Source of the DNA: Pseudomonas sp. LB-090624
GTDB taxonomy: Bacteria; Pseudomonadota; Gammaproteobacteria; Pseudomonadales; Pseudomonadaceae
Length of the DNA stretch: 64,000 nucleotides
Reading direction: 5' to 3'
Assembly (NCBI RefSeq): GCF_003205205.1
Contig: NZ_QJRL01000010.1
Location: forward strand, 97,333-161,332
The position numbers and the translations under genes were made by a program. The first letter of the stretch is position 1; each line of letters begins with the position of its first letter. Shown here piece after piece: positions 58,548-64,000 of the stretch. Below the pieces are notes generated by a model. It saw nothing but the letters and a program-made list of their open reading frames with translations. It was not told the DNA's origin and did not search any database.

Positions 58548-59585
58548 TCAGCGGGCGGCCTGTACGGCCTGTTCCTGTTTCAGCGCGGTATCGAGGAAAC
58601 GCGGTTCGATCCAGTCGGCCACCTGGAAGCCACGGCGGATCAGGCGCTCCTTGGCTGCCAGGTCGACGCCCTGCTGCAACTGGCTGACAAAGTCGGCGTC
58701 CAGCCGCGGGTCGAAGTAGTGGGCAAGGTCTTCCTTGGCCAGGTCATCGCTGAGGATGCTGCGCGGCCAATTGGCGTTGCTGGCCACCAGGTCGATGTAG
58801 GCCTCGCGGTTGTGCTCGTCGCGTAGCCAGGCGCTTGCCTGCTCCTGGGCATTGACCAGGCGCTGCACCAGCTCGGGGTACTTACGTATGAAGTCGCCAG
58901 TGCCCAGCAGCACTGCCTGGGTACTGCCGGCACCCTGCAGGTCACGCGAATTGACAGGCAACTCGACCAGCCCACGCTCTCGCAGCGACAGCAGGTTGGA
59001 CAGCCCCCAGGTGGCGTCGACCTGCTTGGCCGCCAGCGCAGCATTGGCGGCATTGAAATCGAGGTTGATCACTTTCAGCTCGCGCTCGCTCAGGCCCTGG
59101 CTGGCAAGGGCGCTGGCGAACGACAGCTGGTTGGCAGTACCGCGGAATACCGCAACGCGCTTGCCCTTGAGGTCGTGCAAGGTATTGATGCCCGAACCGG
59201 GCACCACACCCAGGTAGCTTTTTACCCCGCGCACGCCGGCAGACAGCACACGGGTGTCGAGGCCGTTGGCCTTGCCGACGATCGCTGCCAGGTCGCCCAG
59301 GTAGGCGAAGTCGGCCTGGCCGTTGGCCAACGCTTCGTTCACCACAGGCCCGGCGCCCTTGAAGAAATGCCAGTCGATGCGGATGCCATCCTTGGCGAAC
59401 TCCTTCTCCAGCAGTTGCTGGTCACGCAGCACATCAACCACGCCACCGGCGCTGGGCTTGTTGCCAGCGCTAAGGTCGGGCACGGCGATGCGGATACTTT
59501 GCGGCTTGGCGGGTTCAGCGGCATGGCCGCTGAGGCTGAAGGCCAGCCCAAGGGCGGTTATCAGGTGACGCAACGGGGTGTTCAT
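58548..59585 (-). CDS. atsR: Sulfate-ester periplasmic binding protein AtsR
   Basis: A 345-residue periplasmic binding protein of the SsuA/AtsR family, signal peptide ending SGHA-AEP. Motifs [40 protein letters not shown] and [20 protein letters not shown]. It would capture alkyl or aryl sulfate esters for AtsBC encoded divergently. The ATG follows CAAGGAG. First gene of atsRK. Confidence 0.93.
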   Translation of the reverse strand: MNTPLRHLITALGLAFSLSGHAAEPAKPQSIRIAVPDLSAGNKPSAGGVVDVLRDQQLLEKEFAKDGIRIDWHFFKGAGPVVNEALANGQADFAYLGDLAAIVGKANGLDTRVLSAGVRGVKSYLGVVPGSGINTLHDLKGKRVAVFRGTANQLSFASALASQGLSERELKVINLDFNAANAALAAKQVDATWGLSNLLSLRERGLVELPVNSRDLQGAGSTQAVLLGTGDFIRKYPELVQRLVNAQEQASAWLRDEHNREAYIDLVASNANWPRSILSDDLAKEDLAHYFDPRLDADFVSQLQQGVDLAAKERLIRRGFQVADWIEPRFLDTALKQEQAVQAAR

Positions 59586-59882
59586 GGCAAGGCTCCTTGG
59601 CAGGCTGCCACCGGCGATGGCCGGCGCTTTGGCCAGAAGCTAGGCAGGTCTGGTTAGAACCTACAAAGATCAAAACTTCATTCTTCAGTAACTGAAAGAC
59701 ATAAATCACGCGCTATGCGGCCCCGAGCCAGGGTTGCGAAAAACGCATCGAAAATATGAGGAAAACGCAATGGATAGAGGCTTCCGCATGCAGTGAGTGC
59801 ATGGTCTTATCTCTTGAACGTTTATTTTAAGATTTTTTAATTCCTTAAATGCATAAACTAAAAACGTCGCGAGAAATGGCCG
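59586..59882. promoter_or_regulatory. 297-bp divergent atsR/atsB control region
   Basis: AT-rich, no gene. It holds TTAATTCCTTAAATG (from 59837) and reverse of this as GGAATTAA, close in pattern to the GGAATAAA of the ssu and lsfA regions, plus the atsR-side block at 59650-59715. Confidence 0.5.
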
Positions 59883-61496
59883 ATGAATGGAGTTCTTAAT
59901 AAAGATCGGGGGTGGCCTCGGGGGCCGCTGGGCGGCCCATTCGCGGCGCAAGGCCGCTCCCACAGAGGCCGCGCAGCCCTTGCACAGTGGGTGTTGCCTT
60001 GGGTGGTGCCGGTAACCATCGCCCTGCTTTGGGTGCTGGCTACTCGGCAGCACTGGATGAGCGAGCAGATACTGCCGGCGCCGGCGCTGGTGTGGCAGAG
60101 CGCTTTGGAGTTCGGCTCCGGCGAGCTGTGGGGGCACCTGTGGATAAGCCTACAGCGACTGTTCTGGGGGCTGACGGTCGGCATCGGCAGTGGCTTGCTG
60201 CTGGGGGTGTGGCTGGGAGGCTCGCGGCGGGCTCAGACTTTGGTTTTGCCGACCTTCGTGGCGCTGGCGCAGATTCCCACGCTGGCCTGGATTCCGTTGT
60301 TCATGCTGTTCTTCGGCATTGGTGAGCTGCTCAAGCTGGTGGTACTGGTGAAAGCAGTGGTGGTCCCCGTCACCTTGCACACGCTGGTTGGGGTGCGCGA
60401 TGCCCAGCCCAAGCTGCGTGAGGCTGCTGCAGCATTGCGCCTGCCGCGTCACCTGCTGTTTCTACGCCTGTTGCTGCCGGCCGCCCTGCCCGCTTTCCTT
60501 ACGGGCATACGCCTGGCCTTGGCCACCGGCTGGACCTCGCTGCTGGCGGTCGAGCTGCTGGCCTCCAGCGAAGGTATCGGTTACCTGATGGTGTGGGGCC
60601 GGCAGCTGTTCATGCTCGACCTGGTGCTGCTGTGCATCCTGGTGATCGGCCTGGTCGGCGCGGTGCTGGAGCATGGCTTTTCAGCAGTGGAAAAGCGCCT
60701 GCTGTACTGGCCGCAAGCGGCCACCGGGGAACAGCAGCGTGGCCCCGTACCGAGCGGTTGGCAAAGCCTGCTGCTACCGCTGGCGCTGTTGGCATTGTGG
60801 CAGGCCAGCACCCGCTTTGGCTGGGTCGACAGCAACATCCTGACCTCGCCACTTGAAGTGCTACGGACCTTGTTGATCGGCCTGGCCGATGGATCGCTGC
60901 CGCAGGCCTTGCTGCTGAGCCTGCAGCGCACCCTGAGCGGCCTGCTACTGGGCGGCAGTGCAGGCCTGTTGGCCGGGTTGCTGCTAGGGTTGTCCAGCCA
61001 TGCCGAGCGCCTGTTCGGCGCAAGCCTGACAGCAGTACGCCAAGTGGCCCTGTTCGCCTGGGTACCGCTGCTCACCGCCTGGTTCGGGCTGGGTGAAGGG
61101 GCCAAACAGGTGTTTGTCGGCATGGCGGCGTTCTTTCCACTGCTTATCGCCACCCAACGGGGCATTGCCAGCCTCTCGCCGCAACTTGGCGAAGCGGCCC
61201 GTACCCTGCGCCTGAACCTCTGGCAGCGCTTGCGCCTGCTGGTGCTGCCCGGCGCGGCACCGGCGATCTTCGCCGGCCTGCGGCTATCGCTGATCTACGC
61301 CTGGCTGGGCACCATTGGCGCCGAATACTTCATGCCCTCGGACGGCGGGATCGCCAGCCTGATGATCGGCGCGCAGCAACTGTTCCGCATGGACCAGGTG
61401 ATGGCCGCCATGCTGCTGATCGGCCTGGTCGGCGCCCTGCTCGGCACCCTTGGACAACGCCTTGAATCGCGCGCCACGCGCTGGAGAACCGCATGA
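59883..61496 (+). CDS. atsB: Fused double-domain ABC permease AtsB
   Basis: A 537-residue permease made of two fused BPD_transp_1 units: the first about 35-275 (EAA region LREAAAALRLPRHLLFLRLL), the second about 285-535 (LGEAARTLRLNLWQRLRLLV). Sulfonate permeases such as SsuC are one unit of about 265 residues, so this one supplies both membrane halves. Residues 13-28 (RGPLGGPFAAQGRSHR) are encoded by a REP element; the Shine-Dalgarno before ATG 59883 is weak, and a non-ATG start near LAQWVLPW is possible. The ATPase AtsC overlaps by 4 bp. Confidence 0.88.
   Translation: MNGVLNKDRGWPRGPLGGPFAAQGRSHRGRAALAQWVLPWVVPVTIALLWVLATRQHWMSEQILPAPALVWQSALEFGSGELWGHLWISLQRLFWGLTVGIGSGLLLGVWLGGSRRAQTLVLPTFVALAQIPTLAWIPLFMLFFGIGELLKLVVLVKAVVVPVTLHTLVGVRDAQPKLREAAAALRLPRHLLFLRLLLPAALPAFLTGIRLALATGWTSLLAVELLASSEGIGYLMVWGRQLFMLDLVLLCILVIGLVGAVLEHGFSAVEKRLLYWPQAATGEQQRGPVPSGWQSLLLPLALLALWQASTRFGWVDSNILTSPLEVLRTLLIGLADGSLPQALLLSLQRTLSGLLLGGSAGLLAGLLLGLSSHAERLFGASLTAVRQVALFAWVPLLTAWFGLGEGAKQVFVGMAAFFPLLIATQRGIASLSPQLGEAARTLRLNLWQRLRLLVLPGAAPAIFAGLRLSLIYAWLGTIGAEYFMPSDGGIASLMIGAQQLFRMDQVMAAMLLIGLVGALLGTLGQRLESRATRWRTA
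59921..59965 (+). repeat. REP element inside the 5' end of atsB
   Basis: GGGCGGCCCATTCGCGGCGC followed by AAGGCCGCTCCCACAG matches the P. putida REP seen in intergenic gaps here, but it lies within the atsB reading frame (codons 13-28). Confidence 0.7.
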
Positions 61497-62356
61497 ACGC
61501 CTTCAACACCTCGCACCTGCACGCGGCGAACCAGCCCGACGCCACCCCGCCCTTGGTAAGTTTCGAGGAGGTTGGCAAAGTATTCTGCGTCGACGGCCAA
61601 CCGCTCGAGGCCATCCGCAACTTCAACCTGTCGATCAATCAGGGCGAGTTCATCGCCATCGTGGGCGCCTCTGGCTGTGGCAAGTCCACCCTGCTGCGCC
61701 TGCTGGTGGGGCTGGATACGGACTACAGTGGCAGCATTCGGGTCGACGGCCATGCGGTCGGCGGCATAGGTGGCGAGCGCGGCATCGTGTTTCAGGAGCA
61801 CCGCCTGTTTCCGTGGTTGAACGTGGAACAGAACATCGCCCTGGGCCTGGTCAACGAACCGCTCACCCAAGGCGAACGCGCCCGGCGGGTGCATGAATTC
61901 GTACAACTGGTGGGGCTGGTCGGCTTCGAGTCGGCCTACCCGCACCAGTTGTCCGGCGGCATGGCGCAGCGCGTGGCGATCGCCCGTGGTCTGGTCGCCA
62001 GCCCGCGTATCCTGTTGCTCGACGAGCCATTCGGCGCGCTGGATGCATTGACCCGCCAACAATTGCAGGACGAGCTGCTGGCCATTCGCGAACGGGCCGG
62101 CATCACTATCCTGCTGGTGACCCACGATGCAGAGGAAGCCACTTACCTGGCCGACCGGGTAGTGGTGCTGGAGCCGCGTCCGGGGCGGATCAAGTCGGTG
62201 GTGGAAATCGACCTGCCGCACCCGCGCTTGCGTACCGGCGTGGCCCTGCACGGCCTGCGCGAAAAAGTGCTGCACCAGATCACCGGCGACGGTGACTACC
62301 TGCCAGCGCCGGCTCGCCGGGTAGAAGGGCTGCGGCCAGAGCTGATAGCACTCTGA
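61493..62356 (+). CDS. atsC: Sulfate-ester ABC transporter ATP-binding protein AtsC
   Basis: A 287-residue ABC ATPase: Walker [12 protein letters not shown], signature [16 protein letters not shown], Walker [16 protein letters not shown], switch His in [10 protein letters not shown]. It starts in the last codon of atsB (ATGA) and ends about 100 bp before the tRNA-Arg gene. With AtsR and AtsB it forms a sulfate-ester importer. Confidence 0.94.
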   Translation: MNAFNTSHLHAANQPDATPPLVSFEEVGKVFCVDGQPLEAIRNFNLSINQGEFIAIVGASGCGKSTLLRLLVGLDTDYSGSIRVDGHAVGGIGGERGIVFQEHRLFPWLNVEQNIALGLVNEPLTQGERARRVHEFVQLVGLVGFESAYPHQLSGGMAQRVAIARGLVASPRILLLDEPFGALDALTRQQLQDELLAIRERAGITILLVTHDAEEATYLADRVVVLEPRPGRIKSVVEIDLPHPRLRTGVALHGLREKVLHQITGDGDYLPAPARRVEGLRPELIAL

Positions 62357-62456
62357 CTTGCAGTCCCCCGCAGGGGTCTGCTCTAAAAGGGTAAAAAAGG
62401 CTACAGATCAAGGCGATGGACTCCAACGGCGCAGATGGGTATGATGCCTGCGCGTT

Positions 62457-62533
62457 GCACTCGTAGCTCAGCTGGATAGAGTACTGCCCTCCGAAGGCAG
62501 GGGTCGTGGGTTCGAATCCCGCCGAGTGCGCCA
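62457..62533 (+). tRNA. tRNA-Arg (anticodon CCG)
   Basis: A 77-nt cloverleaf: acceptor GCACTCG pairs with CGAGTGC near the 3' end, discriminator G, then encoded CCA. D-arm TAGCTCAGCTGGATAGAG, anticodon stem CTGCC/GGCAG around loop CTCCGAA (anticodon CCG, reads CGG), and T-arm GTGGGTTCGAATCCCGC. It is directly upstream of an integrase gene, the usual setting for an island attachment site in the tRNA 3' end. Confidence 0.97.
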
Positions 62534-62541
62534 TCTTCTTT

Positions 62542-62558
62542 CCCTTGTGTCACAAGGG
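62542..62558. terminator. Perfect hairpin just after tRNA-Arg
   Basis: CCCTTGTG-T-CACAAGGG, 9 bp after the CCA end. It may end tRNA transcription or mark the start of the integrated element; no U-tract. Confidence 0.5.
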
Positions 62559-62601
62559 GTTAGCGCTTCTGACAGAAACCTGTCCTAGTCCTGAAAGTCG
62601 T

Positions 62602-62633
62602 TTTTGCCACAAATTTGCCACACTCAAGTGTGG
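62602..62633 (+). promoter_or_regulatory. Direct repeat and palindrome upstream of the integrase
   Basis: TTTGCCACA occurs twice (starting near 62603 and 62614), the second running into the perfect palindrome CCACACT-CA-AGTGTGG (62618-62633), which ends 14 bp before the integrase start. These could be integrase arm-type sites or an operator. Confidence 0.45.
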
Positions 62634-62647
62634 TGGGGATGGTCGAA

Positions 62648-63721
62648 ATGGCAACAATCAGGAATCGCGGCGAGTATCAGTGGGAAGCGCAAATTCGCCG
62701 TAAGGGCTATCCAGCCCAGCGCAAAACCTTCGAAACCAAAGCCGACGCCCAAGCCTGGGCACGTATGATCGAAAGCGAAATCGACCGGGGCATCTTCGTC
62801 TCTCGGGTCGAGGCTGAACGTACCGCCTTTCATCAACTCATCGATCGCTATATCTCCGAGGTCGCTCCGAAGCACAAAGGCGCGTACTCGGAAATCAAAC
62901 GCCTGGAAGCGCTCAAGCGTCATCCGCTGGCAACACGCATCGTTGCGACCCTCACCTCTTCAGATTTTGCCCGCTACCGTGATGAGCGCCTGAAGATCCG
63001 CAAGGGCAATACGGTGAAGCGTGAGCTGGCTTTGTTCCAGTGCGTGATTGAGGTCGCACGCCGCGAGTGGGGTATTCATCTTGCGGAGAACCCGGTGCGG
63101 ATGGTTAGCCGCCCAAGCTACAACGACGAACGCTCACGGCGGCTCGATCCGGTTGAAGAGCAATACATCCTCGGCGCGTTGGAGCTTTGCGAACGCCGTC
63201 CGGACGGCACCTATGCTGATGCCTCTCACAATCCTTGGATACGCCCCATTGTCCAACTGGCGATTGAAACAGCCATGCGGCGTGGCGAGATTTTCGAGCT
63301 GCGCTGGAAGCACGTGAACCTGGACCGCCGGACCGCTCATTTGCCAGCGACCAAGAATGGATTGCCGAGGACGATTCCGCTCTCACCCAATGCGATCCAA
63401 CTGCTGAGAGGACTACCACGGTCCCTGTGCGGTCGAGTATTCCCAACCACCGCTGATGCTCTCAAAAAAGCTTTTGTGCGGGGGCTGGAGCGCGCGCGGT
63501 CAAAGTACTTGGCTGACTGCGAGCAGGCATGTGTGGCGCCTCAGGAGGACTTTCTGCTCGACCTGCGCTTCCACGATCTACGACATGAAGCTACATGCAG
63601 GCTCGCGACCAAGCTGCCGAACCTGATCGAGCTAGCAAGCGTGACGGGGCACCGGGAGGTGAACATGCTGAAGCGGTATTACAACATTACGGCGGAGGAA
63701 CTGGCAGCGAAGCTGGCGTGA
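62648..63721 (+). CDS. Tyrosine-recombinase integrase
   Basis: A 357-residue phage/island-type tyrosine integrase. An N-terminal arm-binding-like segment (MATIRNRGEYQWEAQIRRKG) and a core-binding domain (about 57-150) precede the catalytic domain with Arg211 (ETAMRRGEI), Lys236 (ATKNGLPR), His309-x-x-Arg312 (FHDLRHEA), His335 (TGHREVNML) and Tyr344/345 (RYYN). All catalytic residues are intact. Start options are the ATGs at 62639 and 62648; I prefer 62648 by family N-terminus. Its position 115 bp after tRNA-Arg(CCG) suggests it integrated the element lying to the right of the window. Confidence 0.92.
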   Translation: MATIRNRGEYQWEAQIRRKGYPAQRKTFETKADAQAWARMIESEIDRGIFVSRVEAERTAFHQLIDRYISEVAPKHKGAYSEIKRLEALKRHPLATRIVATLTSSDFARYRDERLKIRKGNTVKRELALFQCVIEVARREWGIHLAENPVRMVSRPSYNDERSRRLDPVEEQYILGALELCERRPDGTYADASHNPWIRPIVQLAIETAMRRGEIFELRWKHVNLDRRTAHLPATKNGLPRTIPLSPNAIQLLRGLPRSLCGRVFPTTADALKKAFVRGLERARSKYLADCEQACVAPQEDFLLDLRFHDLRHEATCRLATKLPNLIELASVTGHREVNMLKRYYNITAEELAAKLA

Positions 63722-63746
63722 CGCCCCCTCGCCGTGTCAACGAATG

Positions 63747-63838
63747 CTTTTCGGGAAATTGCACCTAGTTTGACCAAGCGTTTGCATCCTACTTGACCAT
63801 CTGCTTGCATTCGACTTGACCAGCCATTTACATCGGAT
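63747..63838 (+). repeat. 23-bp tandem repeats (three, plus a degenerate upstream copy)
   Basis: Units start at 63770, 63793 and 63816, exactly 23 bp apart, each beginning TTGACCA and with TTGCAT (or TTACAT) 12 bases in. The 63747-63769 segment keeps only the TTGCACCTAGT half. Such repeats occur at the ends of IS21-family elements, as replication iterons or as recombinase arm sites; which one is not resolved. Confidence 0.7.
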
Positions 63839-63924
63839 GCGCCAGCGCACGGGTACGTGTTGACCGGCAGGAATCGACCCATTGCGGACGTTCGCCATAA
63901 GATCGTCTGCGCCTATGAGATCGA

Positions 63925-63966
63925 GCGCCGCCCGCGCGGCGCATCGCGAGCTGCGCTCGCTCCTAC
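63925..63966. repeat. REP-like double hairpin of a second class
   Basis: GCGCCGC-ccgc-GCGGCGC (63925-63942) followed by GCGAG-ctgcg-CTCGC (63946-63960) and TCCTACG. It differs from the CGCGGGC-type REP elsewhere in the window. Confidence 0.5.
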
Positions 63967-64000
63967 GTCTATTTCGGGCCAATTATTCCTGTGAGGTTTG

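Larger units (their letters stand above)
63722..64000. other. Non-coding end of window with tandem repeats and REP-like hairpins
   Basis: 279 bp without a credible gene. It holds three 23-bp tandem repeats (63770-63838), a fourth isolated TTGACC at 63860, and a double hairpin (63925-63960) ending CTCGCTCCTACG, a second REP-like class. The open frames here have no family features. Confidence 0.6.

Noticed and set aside
63679..63982. Short minus-strand frames at the right end
   Set aside because: They lie over tandem repeats and REP-like hairpins and have no family similarity I recognise.
63734..64000. Definite IS21-family insertion sequence
   Set aside because: The repeats are reminiscent of IS21 ends, but no istA/istB coding sequence is visible before the window ends, so I list only the repeats.

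Overview
The window is a high-GC stretch of a Pseudomonas chromosome, most likely from the Pseudomonas putida group. The evidence is the set of recognisable proteins (PckA, EnvZ/OmpR, SsuEADCBF, TauABCD, AtsK with its catalytic residues at the expected numbers, GabT/GabD), the gene order, and many copies of the short P. putida-type REP palindrome (core like TTCGCGGGCA.GCCCGCTCCC) between genes. I read 57 protein-coding genes (one cut by the left edge) and one tRNA. No rRNA, CRISPR array or complete insertion sequence was seen.

Positions 1-19,530 are mostly core genes: cysQ (partial), nudE, yrfG, a BON-LysM protein, fdhD with a molybdopterin oxidoreductase, a glycine-zipper envelope protein, two hotdog thioesterases, pckA, the heat-shock pair hslO/hslR on either side of a PAP2 phosphatase, rimB-rimK, envZ-ompR, tex, gshA and a TetR regulator.

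Positions 19,569-43,347 and 52,409-62,356 form an unusually dense sulfur-scavenging region. In order these are: ssuEADCBF (alkanesulfonate uptake and FMNH2-dependent desulfonation), lsfA (1-Cys peroxiredoxin), an OprD-like porin, tauABCD (taurine), betT (choline-type transporter), epsC (serine acetyltransferase), a cystine-type ABC transporter, two SfnB-like flavoproteins, a DszA/NtaA-like monooxygenase translationally coupled to a MetQNI-type ABC transporter, then the sulfate-ester block astA-sftP / sftR / atsRK / atsBC. Most sulfur transcription units start next to an AT-rich block, and several of these blocks share short words (TAACCAT, GGAATA), which suggests a common sulfur-starvation regulator. 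Working together these genes would import sulfonates and sulfate esters through porins or a TonB receptor and ABC transporters. Flavin or 2-oxoglutarate oxygenases would then release sulfite or sulfate for cysteine synthesis by EpsC.

Between the two sulfur blocks (43,438-52,132) lie two c-di-GMP enzymes, a fatty-acid desaturase, an HDOD protein with a degenerate receiver domain, and gabD/gabT. The right end (62,457-64,000) is the edge of a probable integrated element: tRNA-Arg(CCG), a tyrosine integrase reading away from it, and then 23-bp tandem repeats and a second REP-like type that do not resemble the rest of the window.
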